Assembly: GCA_030427805.1 (NCBI GenBank)
Contig: JAUICP010000001.1
Location: forward strand, 558,001-622,000
DNA from: Bdellovibrionia bacterium
Lineage (GTDB): Bacteria > Bdellovibrionota > Bdellovibrionia > Bdellovibrionales > JAGQZY01
DNA length: 64,000 bases
Direction of reading: 5' to 3'
The notes below the pieces were generated by a model that searched no databases, had not been told where the DNA came from, and saw only the letters and a program-made list of their open reading frames with translations. The translations under genes and the position numbers were made by a program. Position 1 is the stretch's first letter. Each line of letters starts with the position of its first letter. Positions 25,310-35,800 of this stretch are shown piece by piece.

Positions 25310-25997
25310 AACCCAGTCAAAAATTGGTCCCTTGGACTGCCTAGTAAAGAACCCTAAAGATTTCGAGTATACGGTGGTCTTGCTCCATGGATATGGTGCA
25401 GATGCAGCAGATCTATTTCCTCTTCATCAGCTCATCGATAACGAGGATGTGCGCTGGGTTTTTCCCAACGGGCCTCTAGAGGTCCCACTTGGGGGGCATT
25501 GGATGGGAAGGGCCTGGTTTCCGATCGATACTCAAGCGCTTGATTTGGCCATGAGCCAAGGCAAATTTAGAGAGATGGCCGATACCCGGCCCCCGGGTCT
25601 TGATCAGGCCGAATCCATGGTGAGTGAGATGCTCTTTGAATTAAATGTTCCCCAAGAGAAGTTGATTCTTGGAGGGTTCTCGCAGGGGGCCATGCTTTCC
25701 ACAGATGTCATCATGAATATGTCCGAAAACTGCCTCGGTGCGGTTTTGCTTTCAGGAACAGTTCTCGACCAAAAGAATTGGCAAGAAAAAGCCATTCAGC
25801 GTAAAGGTCAGGCTTTCTTTCAGAGCCACGGAGAGTCGGATCCATTACTCTCGATTCAAATGGCCAATTTACTGTGCGACATTCTTCGAGCTGGCGGATG
25901 GCAGGGGAACCTATTGCCCTTCGCTGGGGCCCATGAAATTCCACCGATGGTGCTCGACCGCATGAAGCTTTTTTTGCGCAATCAAATGAATATGTGA
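25302..25997 (+). CDS. Carboxylesterase/phospholipase-like alpha/beta hydrolase
   Basis: The protein has 231 residues. The oxyanion segment LLHGYGADAADLFPL, the nucleophile GFSQGAML (Ser), an acidic residue in GESDPLL and the histidine in FAGAHEIPP make the catalytic triad of the acyl-protein-thioesterase/carboxylesterase type (EstB, YpfH relatives). There is no signal peptide, so it is cytoplasmic, hydrolysing short acyl esters or thioesters. It is coupled by an 8-bp overlap to the cysteine-rich protein gene upstream. Confidence 0.88.
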   Translation: MSRTQSKIGPLDCLVKNPKDFEYTVVLLHGYGADAADLFPLHQLIDNEDVRWVFPNGPLEVPLGGHWMGRAWFPIDTQALDLAMSQGKFREMADTRPPGLDQAESMVSEMLFELNVPQEKLILGGFSQGAMLSTDVIMNMSENCLGAVLLSGTVLDQKNWQEKAIQRKGQAFFQSHGESDPLLSIQMANLLCDILRAGGWQGNLLPFAGAHEIPPMVLDRMKLFLRNQMNM

Positions 25998-26017
25998 ATT
26001 TTCAAGGAAGTTCGGCT

Positions 26018-26488
26018 TTAGGCGACCGAAGCACTTAATTTAGATTCCACGTCCCTGAGGAAAGCTTCGATTCTTTGAGCGTTCACTCCAAGGTCCCCTT
26101 TTCCTGTTCGCGATTTAGATCGCATTTCGAGTCGGGAGAGGCCATCACCTGTATCAAAAACTTGGATGACGACATCATCTTTGAATTTCATGAGATTAGT
26201 AGTGACCACCGCTTCAATTCTCAATTGGGATTCGTTGAAGTTAATAATCTCCCATTGTCTTTGTTTGATGAGGGCAAGACAGACGTCAATGACTCGAAGG
26301 GGGTCGTTATCTAACTTTAGGGGCTTTAAGCCTGGGTAAAACTTTCTTTGAATCTCATTAAACGACTCGGGGTAGGATAGGTCTTTGTTTAAATTCGCTT
26401 GGAGTTCCTTTATTTTGAAAAACTCCAAGGGTTGATCTGGATTAGTAGTAACGTCGTTAATGAGTGGCTTTGAAACGGCTGATGTCAT
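26018..26488 (-). CDS. DUF1499 family protein
   Basis: The protein has 156 residues. The C-terminal part, DDVVIQVFDTGDGLSRLEMR followed by SKSRTGKGDLGVNAQRIEAFL, is diagnostic of DUF1499, a family of unknown function often near membrane or lipid genes. No signal peptide is seen here, unlike many members. It is 12 bp downstream of the small lipoprotein gene and probably co-transcribed with it. Confidence 0.82.
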   Translation of the reverse strand: MTSAVSKPLINDVTTNPDQPLEFFKIKELQANLNKDLSYPESFNEIQRKFYPGLKPLKLDNDPLRVIDVCLALIKQRQWEIINFNESQLRIEAVVTTNLMKFKDDVVIQVFDTGDGLSRLEMRSKSRTGKGDLGVNAQRIEAFLRDVESKLSASVA

Positions 26489-26500
26489 CGGATTCCTTTT

Positions 26501-26791
26501 TTAAGGGCAAAAGTAGGCTACACCTTGTACTGAAGTACCCATGGCGGAAGTCTGGCCGATCTTTACAAAATTCGCTCCTTTGCGGGCGGCATCGAGTTTA
26601 AGATCTTCGAGGGCATCCTCGAAAGTTCCCTTCACGCTTGAAACAGAGCCTTGGACTTTTCCTATTTTTTTGCAGTCTTCATCGGCATCATCCCTTGAGG
26701 TCTCTACGTTTTTAGCTTCGGGTTTAATAGGATGAGAGGAGCATCCGGCCAACAAACTTAAAATAACTAAACTACCTAATACTAGCTTCAC
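26501..26791 (-). CDS. DUF4156-like small lipoprotein
   Basis: The start is set at GTG 26791, which has AAGGAG six bases upstream; the frame opens further to 26890 but without a site and against the opposite gene's leader. The result is 96 residues with a lipoprotein signal ending LLAGC (Cys17). The mature part contains CKKIGKVQGS and LDAARKGANFVKIGQTSAMG with a final CP, which resembles DUF4156/RcsF-like lipoproteins. It is likely an outer-membrane lipoprotein, with one disulphide possible. It probably forms an operon with the DUF1499 gene. Confidence 0.65.
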   Translation of the reverse strand: MKLVLGSLVILSLLAGCSSHPIKPEAKNVETSRDDADEDCKKIGKVQGSVSSVKGTFEDALEDLKLDAARKGANFVKIGQTSAMGTSVQGVAYFCP

Positions 26792-26940
26792 AACAAACTC
26801 CTTGATGATTTTTAATGGTAAATCGAAACTGCCTAATGTCCAATCAAACAGAGGTCCAGATCCCGTGTATTCGATCCAAATATGGTCCAAATCCTTTTGT
26901 CGCTTTACAATTTAGCAAATATGTCAGACATTTCATTAAG

Positions 26941-27765
26941 ATGGCAAAAACGATTTCTCTGGTATTTAAGCTCCTGCGCCAGTCCCTTATTGATATTTAC
27001 AGGGTTGCAAAAGACTCTAATATGCAGCTCTTAACTTCAAGTTTATCTTTTACAACGATTTTTAGTCTAGTTCCCCTATTAGCAATTAGCTTAAGTGTGT
27101 TTAAGACTTTAGGTGGGCTCGAAGAGCTTAGAGGGAAATTGGAAATGTTCATTACAGATAATTTGGCTCCGGGAACTGGTGAAGTTGTACATCAGTTGGT
27201 TTGGGACTCAGTGGGTCGGGTGCATTCTGGTGCGCTCGGGGTTTCGGGTTTAGTCTTCTTGGTTTTTGCTGCCACAAAAATTTTTTTAGACATAGAGAAA
27301 TCTTTTGAAAAAATATGGCGAGTTAAAAAAGGAAGAAAGTTTACCCTGAAGCTCATCATGTATTGGTCGATGCTCTTGCTGGGATCAATAGGAATTGCTG
27401 TCTTTTTGGGTGTCGCGAGTACTGAGTTTGTTCAACAACAAAGAATTATTACTCCTGGGATCTCCGGGACCTTCCTTTTGATTTTAGTTTTCTGGGGACT
27501 TTATATTATTTTACCGCCAACCAAGGTTTACGCGCGCTGGGCCTTTTTTGGGTCCTTAATTTCAGTACTCTCTCTTAAAATAATTGGCAGCTTTTATACT
27601 TATATCACGACAGAAATATTAAATTATAACAAAGTGTATGGTGGTTTAGCTGCAATCCCTATCTTCTTGCTTTGGATTTTGTTATTTTGGTGGATCTTCC
27701 TCGGTGGAGGGGTTGTTGCCGCAGGTTTACAAAATCGAACCATGGGGTCACAAAATAAGAGTTAA
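26941..27765 (+). CDS. YihY/BrkB-family inner-membrane protein
   Basis: The protein has 274 residues from an ATG at 26941; the open frame extends to 26815, but that part overlaps the divergent gene's leader and is not family-like. The pattern LTSSLSFTTIFSLVPLLAIS, then ATKIFLDIEKSFEKIWRVKK and a late YGGLAAIPIFLLWILLFWWI with about six transmembrane helices is that of YihY/UPF0761. Family members are thought to be transporters; the substrate is not known. It is 20 bp upstream of the FHA-protease gene. Confidence 0.88.
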   Translation: MAKTISLVFKLLRQSLIDIYRVAKDSNMQLLTSSLSFTTIFSLVPLLAISLSVFKTLGGLEELRGKLEMFITDNLAPGTGEVVHQLVWDSVGRVHSGALGVSGLVFLVFAATKIFLDIEKSFEKIWRVKKGRKFTLKLIMYWSMLLLGSIGIAVFLGVASTEFVQQQRIITPGISGTFLLILVFWGLYIILPPTKVYARWAFFGSLISVLSLKIIGSFYTYITTEILNYNKVYGGLAAIPIFLLWILLFWWIFLGGGVVAAGLQNRTMGSQNKS

Positions 27766-27785
27766 ATAAATGGAGCAATCGTAAC

Positions 27786-30428
27786 ATGAAAATTCTTGTT
27801 CGCTATTTAGGAATGACAATTGAGAAAGTGGAGCTTTCTCCTGGGTCCTATGTTTTAGGTCGTTCGCAAGAATGTGATATTGTTCTGACTCAAGAGTTTA
27901 TTTCTAGAAAACATGGGAAGATATGGTTCGAAAATGATAAGTGGTATTTTCAAGATCTACGAGAAGACCACCCCAATTTTGACGGTAAGCCGATTGAACT
28001 CAATCAAGATACTTCGATAGATCTCGGACACGATGTCGATTTAATAACCGAAGATTATCTTGAACACGCCGAAACAAATATTACAAATCTCCACAATTTA
28101 AAAGATGTCGTAGGGCAATCTAAAGCCAATCGAAGAGTCATTTGGGGATTGTCTTTAGCTTTGATATTTTTGCTCGGTAGTGGAATCACATTCTATGCCT
28201 ACCAACGCTTTACTAAACCCATGGATCCAAATTCTTTATTGACCTTCGTTCGCTCTAAGATCGTAGAGTTCGAAAGGGTTCGAAACGAAGATGCTGTTAA
28301 AGACTATAAAAAATATGGCGGTCTTGAAGATAAGGACTTTAAAGATAAATCCGGTTTCTGCACGGGCTTTATAATTGCCCCAGATGTCGTGTTAACGGCA
28401 AGTCACTGTTTGTTTGGCCAATTGATCATTGATATGGACGCCAACTTCAAGATTAAAACAAGCGACGATAAAAAGCATGAGGTAAAGCGAATACTAGGTT
28501 TCGATATTAAAAAAGACTTTCTCTTTCTTGAAGTCCCGGGACTCAAAGAATATGGCTTTTTAAATATCTCGAGTGATTATCAGGTTGGGCAAAAAGTTTT
28601 TACCGTGGGGAATGTACACGGTGAGGGGATTGCAATTCGCGACGGTATAATGGCCAGCGAAACTTCTGATCCCAATGATCCTGAAATTAAATTTGTACGA
28701 TATTCGGCGGCTGCCAGCCCAGGGAATAGTGGTGGACCATTAGTAGACGAATATGGAAATGTTGTGGCGCTTGTATTTGCCGGCACCTGGACTGAAAACT
28801 ACAACCTAGGAACCTCTGCCGACTATCTTCTGCAAGGAAAACGAAAGTTTGTTACGAATCGAAAAGAGAAGGACGTAAAAATAGAGTTTAGAAAACTCCT
28901 GAATTATTCGCCTCGATGGCTCCTTGAAAGATTATCATTTCCTCATAATTCTAACTTCGATGAAAATCCGGAGACCTTGCGAGCGATGGAAAACGTTATT
29001 GTCGATGTAAAAGTTCCGACAGAGCTCGAGCCGTTTCCTGAAATTGTTCTGAATAAGATTAATGAAGTTGTAAGAATTAAATTCGAGCAAATCACGAAAT
29101 CTTTAGATGACCAAGGAATTGTCTCTCTTGGCTGGAATTCCTTTGTTACAGCTGAAACTCCGATTATCATTCCCTCTCAGTTTGATAAAAGTCAGTCGAA
29201 GTTCAAACTTCTTGAAGATGGTCAGATGATACCAAAGCAAGCAGCTCTTTTAGACACCCCTTCGCCAAAGGATTTTAATCAATATAAGAAAAAGCTTGAT
29301 GAGCAAAAGAAGTTTGATTTTCAGTCCTATGGTTACATGATGGATCATTTGGAAAACACAAAAGGTGACTTAGGGCCGAAAGAAATTATTTATGCGACAG
29401 GGCCTTTTGATAGTAAAAAGCGAATTTGGTCCTACGTTTTTGGTGTTCCCTATTCTCAAGTTAAATTCGACTATTCGTCTTCTGAATGGCAAAAAGTGAG
29501 GAGCTTCCCATTTGATCTGTTCCTGAAGAATTTCATCGGAGAAAAGGGTATAATTGCAAACTCATTTTCGCCATTGGTTCGTCCTAAGTCGTCTCGAGAA
29601 TTTACGATTAAGGAAATTGACAAAGAAATTTCTACTACTGAAATCGAGGATCTCCACGGTCGGCAGTGGGTTCGGCACTCGTTTTCAATGTTTGATCGTC
29701 TGACTTTTGATGTGTACTGCATTAATTTACCCCAAGGGGCGATGTGCTTGAGTAAGATGTTTCCCACTCTAGATAAAACGCTACTCAGTATTTCCCGATC
29801 CAATTACGTTAAATATTGGTTGCCAAACTACCTGATTAACCCTTTCTTTTGGTCCGTCGATTCTTTGATCGATTACCAGGAGCGTGATGAATCTAAAGGG
29901 CCCATTTTTATTCGAGACTTTAAAGTTAAAAAGTCTAGTAAAAATCAGGTGGCCGTTTCGCTTGAGAGTATGGGACTTGAGTTTTCTCTACCGTCTGACA
30001 TGACTCTCTTAAGTATTCGTCCTAATACGGGTCTTCTTGGAGATGATCAAAAACAATCATGGGTTTCCCTAGGAGTTGAGGCCCTTTATCAGGATGAAAA
30101 GAAGCAGTTCAAAGTTTGTGGGATGGGTGTGGAAATTGATGGTACTTTTTCGAATTATATTTTGAGCCTTTATCGTGAGGGAAAGAAGAAGCAAAAGTCT
30201 AAGCAGAGCCAAAATTCCGGAGACGGTGAAAAGGGAAAAAAAGATGAATCAAATGAATATCCTGAGGTCTTTATAAAAGCAGATACGGCGAAAAAGGCTG
30301 GCAGGCAGATCAATGTTTACGGCTACTGCGCTCCTTTGCAAAAAGACCCGTTAATTGAAGGAACCTATGAAGCCAAGCTTTCGAAGGCGAAGAAGCTAGA
30401 AGTCAGCTATCGTCAGATCGTGCAATGA
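27786..30428 (+). CDS. FHA domain - transmembrane - trypsin-like serine protease
   Basis: The protein has 880 residues. Residues 15-80 form an FHA domain with VLGRSQECDIVL and SRKHGKIWFEN, a phosphothreonine reader in the cytoplasm. One transmembrane helix follows at about 118-138. Residues 170-345 are a chymotrypsin-fold protease with His in TASHC near 206, Asp in KKDFLFLEV near 244 and Ser in SPGNSGGPL near 314. About 450 residues of unrecognised, mostly beta sequence follow, with a Lys/Gln-rich linker near 800. This suggests a periplasmic protease whose activity is set by phosphorylated cytoplasmic partners. It probably shares a transcript with the yihY-like gene. Confidence 0.8.
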   Translation: MKILVRYLGMTIEKVELSPGSYVLGRSQECDIVLTQEFISRKHGKIWFENDKWYFQDLREDHPNFDGKPIELNQDTSIDLGHDVDLITEDYLEHAETNITNLHNLKDVVGQSKANRRVIWGLSLALIFLLGSGITFYAYQRFTKPMDPNSLLTFVRSKIVEFERVRNEDAVKDYKKYGGLEDKDFKDKSGFCTGFIIAPDVVLTASHCLFGQLIIDMDANFKIKTSDDKKHEVKRILGFDIKKDFLFLEVPGLKEYGFLNISSDYQVGQKVFTVGNVHGEGIAIRDGIMASETSDPNDPEIKFVRYSAAASPGNSGGPLVDEYGNVVALVFAGTWTENYNLGTSADYLLQGKRKFVTNRKEKDVKIEFRKLLNYSPRWLLERLSFPHNSNFDENPETLRAMENVIVDVKVPTELEPFPEIVLNKINEVVRIKFEQITKSLDDQGIVSLGWNSFVTAETPIIIPSQFDKSQSKFKLLEDGQMIPKQAALLDTPSPKDFNQYKKKLDEQKKFDFQSYGYMMDHLENTKGDLGPKEIIYATGPFDSKKRIWSYVFGVPYSQVKFDYSSSEWQKVRSFPFDLFLKNFIGEKGIIANSFSPLVRPKSSREFTIKEIDKEISTTEIEDLHGRQWVRHSFSMFDRLTFDVYCINLPQGAMCLSKMFPTLDKTLLSISRSNYVKYWLPNYLINPFFWSVDSLIDYQERDESKGPIFIRDFKVKKSSKNQVAVSLESMGLEFSLPSDMTLLSIRPNTGLLGDDQKQSWVSLGVEALYQDEKKQFKVCGMGVEIDGTFSNYILSLYREGKKKQKSKQSQNSGDGEKGKKDESNEYPEVFIKADTAKKAGRQINVYGYCAPLQKDPLIEGTYEAKLSKAKKLEVSYRQIVQ

Positions 30429-30522
30429 CACATTAGGGCATCTCCCCTTTTCTATTGGTCTAAAGAGCTTCGACGCGCAAGAATATGTGAGTTAGCATAA
30501 GTCACTTGTCGTGAGGGGATCT

Positions 30523-31824
30523 ATGAATTCATCTATAAAAAACCTAATTGTGATCTTTCTTGGAGTGCTAATCGGCCAAATTGCTTTGGCTGCGGGCTTC
30601 GAAAAAGTTATTGGGTGGGGAGCTAAAGAGCAAGGTATGGCCGGTGCTGTCGTGTCACGAGCATCGGGACCAGATGCGCTTTTTTTTAATCCTGCGGGTC
30701 TTATTAATCAAGACGACCTTCAAATATTAACGGTTAACTTTTCGCCGACCTTTTCAGAGTTTAAGGCACCTTTTCAGACTGCCAACCAGCAAGAATCGAG
30801 TGAGAGTGGATTTTCGCCGCTGTTTGGAGTGAATTACTCCTATAAAGTTCAAGACAACCTTGTCGTGTCCATGGGTGGCTATGTGGCCGGCGGCGTAAAT
30901 GCAGAATTCAAAGACCTCGCTATCACTGGAATTCCAACAACAACATACGATGTAGACATAAAATCAAATCTCCAGCTGACGGAACTCGCATTAGGGGCGG
31001 GTTACGAGATTATGGAAGGCCTGAGTGTTGGAATGTCGTGGAGAATTGCTTTTGTTTCTGCAGAACTGCAATCAGTCGATAGTATCGCAGATGACGATGC
31101 TGGCGGCCCCAATGGAACCATAATCCTCAATCCAAAATATGAAAACCTGAGTTCTACTGAGTATTCAGGATTGCGTTTGGGTGCTCAATACTCTCCGGAA
31201 GAAGATTGGGGAGTTGGTTTCAGCTATCGCAGTAACATTGACTTTAATGCCGAGGGAGATCTCGCAGGAAGCTATTTTAACACAGGAGCCGCTCGTCCGC
31301 TCTTAGGCTTTTCAGCCGGTGTTGGGAGTTTTGAGGGGCAATCAAAACTTAGCTCGAGCTTGCCCCAACAATTGAATATTGGTGGTCACTATAAATTAAT
31401 GTCAGAGTTATTGGTGGCTTTAGAGTACTCGTGGACGGACTACTCGGCGATCGACAAAATAGAAATTGAAACGACTCGATCTGGCGTGACCACAAAGTCA
31501 GAGCTCGAAACGAATTGGAAAGATCAGAATGTGTTTCGGATTGGGCTTGAGTACACAGGTTTTGGTTTTCCTCTGCGATTTGGTTATGCCCAAACCTCTC
31601 AGGTCGTTAGCGAAAATGAAGCAAGTCCTACTTTTTCGAGCCCAGGCACAGGAACTGATATTACTTTAGGGGCTGGTTATGAGTTATTGGATGGTCTGAA
31701 AATTGACTTGGCTTTTGACTATGCTTTTGCCGCCGGGGATGTCGCTGCCGGAAAGAGTGCGACCGAGGGTAAGTATGAAAGCTCTGCAACTCAGTTGCAT
31801 ATGAGTGCTGCTTACTCCTTTTAA
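30523..31824 (+). CDS. FadL/OmpP1/TodX-type outer-membrane protein
   Basis: The protein has 433 residues; the ATG at 30523 has GAGGGG six bases upstream. After a signal peptide the mature start contains GFEKVIGWGAKEQGMAGAVV and later ALFFNPAGL, typical of FadL, whose N-terminal hatch plugs a 14-stranded barrel. The C-terminus AAYSF ends in Phe, as barrel proteins do. It should carry long-chain fatty acids or other hydrophobic compounds across the outer membrane. No acyl-CoA synthetase is near. It lies 94 bp after the FHA-protease gene. Confidence 0.88.
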   Translation: MNSSIKNLIVIFLGVLIGQIALAAGFEKVIGWGAKEQGMAGAVVSRASGPDALFFNPAGLINQDDLQILTVNFSPTFSEFKAPFQTANQQESSESGFSPLFGVNYSYKVQDNLVVSMGGYVAGGVNAEFKDLAITGIPTTTYDVDIKSNLQLTELALGAGYEIMEGLSVGMSWRIAFVSAELQSVDSIADDDAGGPNGTIILNPKYENLSSTEYSGLRLGAQYSPEEDWGVGFSYRSNIDFNAEGDLAGSYFNTGAARPLLGFSAGVGSFEGQSKLSSSLPQQLNIGGHYKLMSELLVALEYSWTDYSAIDKIEIETTRSGVTTKSELETNWKDQNVFRIGLEYTGFGFPLRFGYAQTSQVVSENEASPTFSSPGTGTDITLGAGYELLDGLKIDLAFDYAFAAGDVAAGKSATEGKYESSATQLHMSAAYSF

Positions 31825-31887
31825 TTATTGAGTTTTTTGAAAACAATTTATTGGAACTACTTCGAACGTATCAGTGGGTAGGAATCT

Positions 31888-32352
31888 ATGATTCGATTAA
31901 TGAAGTTAATTTTACTTACTTTGGTTTGCCTTGGAGCTACTTCGTGTATCGAGGATTCTAATTCCTCACAAGCCATTCCCGAATTTCGTATTCTTTGCGA
32001 GAGCGAGAAGTGTAGGAGCCGAGAATCAAACGGGATCCATAGAGCCTATGGTTTTTTAACAACATCAAATTGTTCCAATCCAATCTCTGGACTGATTCTT
32101 GAGTCAGAAACCGAAGTCTTCTGTAATGGTCGAGGTTGTACGGGAGTATTCGATGATTGGTACGACGGTGAGGTTATAAAAACCGATACTAAGGTGAGCT
32201 CGCTGCAGGCCTGCTTTTCGATTGATTTTAAAGGTAAAAACAAAGCACTTCGAAGTTATTCGACTGATGGAAATCTTCGCTCACGATTTATCAATTTCAA
32301 GGTGAAGGAAAGTTCTGAAGTTGTTTACATCTACGAATGGACCGAAGTCTAG
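31888..32352 (+). CDS. Cysteine-rich hypothetical lipoprotein
   Basis: The protein has 154 residues with a lipoprotein signal ending LGATSC (Cys20). Seven further cysteines (LCESEKC, SNCSN, FCNGRGC, QACFS) suggest several disulphides. The mature part is beta-rich and ends YEWTEV. No family recognised. TAGGA lies 7 bases before the ATG. It follows the FadL-like gene by 63 bp and could share its transcript. Confidence 0.65.
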   Translation: MIRLMKLILLTLVCLGATSCIEDSNSSQAIPEFRILCESEKCRSRESNGIHRAYGFLTTSNCSNPISGLILESETEVFCNGRGCTGVFDDWYDGEVIKTDTKVSSLQACFSIDFKGKNKALRSYSTDGNLRSRFINFKVKESSEVVYIYEWTEV

Positions 32353-32452
32353 TTTGCATCCCTCAGTCTTAAATATTCAAAATAGCTTGTTTTTCTCCTG
32401 TATTTAGCTATCGTTAAAAGAGTAAACATCATAGTAATTCAAGGGGGCAGTA

Positions 32453-32758
32453 ATGCTTAGATTGTTAGCGGCATTAGCAACAGCGATAATTCTTTCTGGA
32501 TGTGCAACTGCAATGAGTCCATCTCCGGGCGGATTGTTCATGGATAGTAAAGGTCCAATTATGGGTACTCGAGGTAAAATTGGTACTAGAGTTGGTAAGG
32601 CATGTATTTCAAATATAATTGGTATATCAACTGGTGATGCAAGTATCGAAGCTGCGATCAAGCAAGGTGACATAAGAAGAATCAGTTATATCGATTCTAC
32701 TGCCTTCGGTATCTTCGGACTTTATGCTGAGTTTTGCACAGTCGTTCACGGTCGCTAA
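32453..32758 (+). CDS. TRL-like family lipoprotein
   Basis: The protein has 101 residues with a lipoprotein signal ending LSGC (Cys17). The mature part has the TRL-domain pattern: a glycine-rich IMGTRGKIGTRVGKACISNI, then ISTGDASIEAAIKQG and RRISYIDSTAFGIFGLYAEF. The family is named after a locus near tRNA-Leu genes and its function is unknown. GGGGG lies 6 bases before the ATG. A strong terminator follows. Confidence 0.8.
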   Translation: MLRLLAALATAIILSGCATAMSPSPGGLFMDSKGPIMGTRGKIGTRVGKACISNIIGISTGDASIEAAIKQGDIRRISYIDSTAFGIFGLYAEFCTVVHGR

Positions 32759-32780
32759 CTAAAAATAATTGATAGTTAAT

Positions 32781-32808
32781 AGGTCACCCTTGGGTGGCCT
32801 TTTTTTTT
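32781..32808 (+). terminator. Rho-independent terminator after the TRL-like gene
   Basis: AGGTCACCC pairs with GGGTGGCCT (one G-U) around a very short loop, followed by eight T. It separates the TRL-like gene from the alpha-2-macroglobulin gene, whose ribosome-binding site begins about 8 bases further on. Confidence 0.85.
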
Positions 32809-32824
32809 GTCCTGTAGGAAAGTT

Positions 32825-35800
32825 ATGAAGCTCTTTTTTTTATTTTGTAGTTTATTTATTAGCTCAGTCGCCTTTTCTTCGAATCTAGATTATGCAGCAA
32901 AGCTCTTTAAAGAAGGGTCTTACAAAGAGGCGACGAGCGTTTATCAAAACCTTGAAAAAAGTCTTGATGGTGAAGATCGGCAAATTGCTACCTACAGAGT
33001 CATTGAGTCTTTGGCCTTACAAGGAAAAGTTGAGGATGCCTACAAAAGAGTTCTTACTTACAAGGGAGCAAAAACAGATAAATGGAAAAGTCTATTCCTT
33101 TTGTTGCGAGCCGATTTAGCGGGCTTTTATTACAATCGAACACGTTATAACAATAGCGCCCCCATTAAGAGCAAACGAATTAGCTTTACTCAGTACAATA
33201 ACGACCAGTGGAAGCTTGAGACCCTTGGAATATACCTTCAGATCTGGAAGCGGTCCAAAGCAATTGCCAAGGTAAATATTAAAAAGACAGAGCCGGTCGT
33301 TAATACTAAAGACAGAGACCTAACAAAAATTACATCACTCTTTGACTATTACATTCATAAATTTTCTAGGTTTTTAAAAGTCTTAGGAGCCAATGATTAT
33401 AATCTGAGGCAAAAACTAAAGAGTCTCGATTCATTAAAGAAGGCCTTGGCAAAAAATAAACAGCCAGGAATCAAAGACGAAGCTAATAATTCCTTGCTCA
33501 ATGTCCTTAGTCATGGGCAAAACTTTCGAGCTAACAGAAAGGTGGCATCTCAGCTTTGGGGAATCGACATTGTTGAGCTCGCTGTTAATGGAGTTGCTGA
33601 TTATGGCGGAAAAAGTGAACTAAAGAAATTAGAAACCTTCATCCGTAGATCTAACCTCTTTAAAGGTTCTCAGGACTTAAGCGACATGGGTGTCGCTTTA
33701 AGAGCTAATATTTTTAAAAGACTGGCCGACTCTTATGAGCAAAAAGGAGCCTTAGATAAAGTCGTTAGTCTCTGCGAGAAGGTTGTTAAGAGTAAGAGAA
33801 AGAACAAAGGAAGAGATATTTGTTTTGCCCTTTATTCGGAAGTAACCTTCCCGGAGTTAGAATTAAGTAGTGTTTTTACCAATGACAGTCTAAGAGAACC
33901 AATTTCATTGCGAGTTAGAAATGTTGATTCTGTTCATTTTAGAGTTTATGAAATTCCCACAAATGACATTTTAAACTCTTACAACGACAAGAAAGATGAA
34001 ATATTTGATAGTATCCGTCGTTCTCGTTCGGGTAAGGACTTCTATAAGAAGTACGAAATTGTCGACCAATTTACATATTCCCCTAAATACAAAGAAAAAT
34101 ATAAAAGAGAAAACTTCAATGTTTCTACAAGTAAGAAGTTAAAGCCAGGACTATACTATATAGTCGCCTCAAGAGATAAAAAATTTGAAGAAGAAAACTC
34201 ATCTTTATTAACTGGGACCTATCTTTCAATTAGCGACATTGTCGTCGTCGGATCAGCAGGTCTTCAGCAGGCAGAAAGCGTCTTTTACTCGAATTTTTAT
34301 AAGGATGGGCGAGTGAATGGTCCTGTCGTAAATTCATTTGTATTTGACGGCCTTAGTGGAAATGCGGTTTCTGGCGCTGAGGTTTTTGGTCTAATTCGAA
34401 AAGAGCGATCAAATGATGTTCAAACCTATGTGCGTACAACTAATGAAATTGGATTAACTCAATATGCGACTGGAATTTTGAGGCCTAAAGATGATTACGT
34501 ATATTACGATCTTGTAGCAAGAAAGGGAGTGTCTCTTTCTTACCTTAGATATGAAGACTACTTTGCTTCGCGCGTAAAGCCTCGCGTTGTTCTTTTTTCA
34601 GAAATTGATCGGCCCATTTATCGTCCGAGTCAAAAGTTGATTCTCAAGGTCTACGGTTTTGAGCACGCACCGAATACTTACGTTCCCCTAAATGCTAAAA
34701 ATTCTATAACCGTTAACTTTTCAGATGCTAATGGTGAAAAGATTGAAGAGAAAAAATTGAAGCTCAATTCGTTTGGAACGACCACAGCTGAGTTTTCAAT
34801 ACCAACGGGCCGAGCTCTGGGAAGCTACTCATTGCGAATTTCAACTTCGGCTTTTGGCGAGGATTTTTCAACCTATCGAACGGTTCCAGTTGAGGAGTAT
34901 AAGCGGCCGGAGTTCGAAGTTAAAATTGATGAAGGAAAAGGCGAGTGGAAGTCGGGGCAAAAGGTGACGATTACTGGTGCTGCAAAGTATTACTTTGGAG
35001 GTAATGTTCCTGGGGCCAAAATCAATTATACGGTGTATGAACAAACCTATAGACCCTATTGGGGCTACTACTTTGGTGGTTACAACCGAACTGAAGTTCT
35101 TAATGGGCAAGTTCAAACGAATCAGTCGGGTACTTTTGAGATTCCCTTTAAGCCCAAAAAATCTAAAGAATCGAAGCAATATACTGTGGAAATTGAGGCT
35201 AGAGATTCTGGGGGCAGAACCATTAAAGCCTCTAAAAACTTTCTAGTAGGAACACAAGATTTCTTTATTGGCTTTAATTCGAAGCAGGGATTTTTTACGA
35301 CTGAGGACGATGTTCAGGTAGAGATGAAACTTTCTAATATTAACGGTCAGCCTGTTTCTGCCCTTGGGGAGATGAAACTAGAAAAGTTAATAGAAGACAA
35401 TAAACCAATGGAGGGAAATTGGCAGCAGTTGCTAATGGATTGGAAAAAGGTTGTCTTTGTTAAAAAGGAAAATGTCAAAGTCGGAGCTAAGGGTGTAAGA
35501 AACATCCATTTCGGAAACCTTTCTCCAGGGGCTTATAGGATCAGTGCGACATTCAAATCGAAGGGTTCCAAAAATATTGAAGCGAGATTTCCATTTATAG
35601 TGTCATCAAAAAATGGGGACCTTGGAGGTTGGCATTTTCAAAGTATCGTTCTAACGCAGAGGACATCTTATAAGCCTGGTGAGCGATTGAGAGTGTTGTA
35701 TGGGGACAACAGACTGAAATCTGGAAAATGGTATCAACTCTGGTATGGAGATTTTCTTGTTCAGCAGGGTTTCGAGAAAAAGGGAAAAACGTCACTCTAC

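Noticed and set aside
26792-26890. Longer N-terminus for the DUF4156-like lipoprotein
   Set aside because: It would put 33 residues before the lipoprotein signal; the GTG at 26791 has a proper AAGGAG.
32404-32673. 89-codon minus-strand frame over the TRL-like gene
   Set aside because: Shadow of a well-supported lipoprotein gene with its own ribosome-binding site and terminator.
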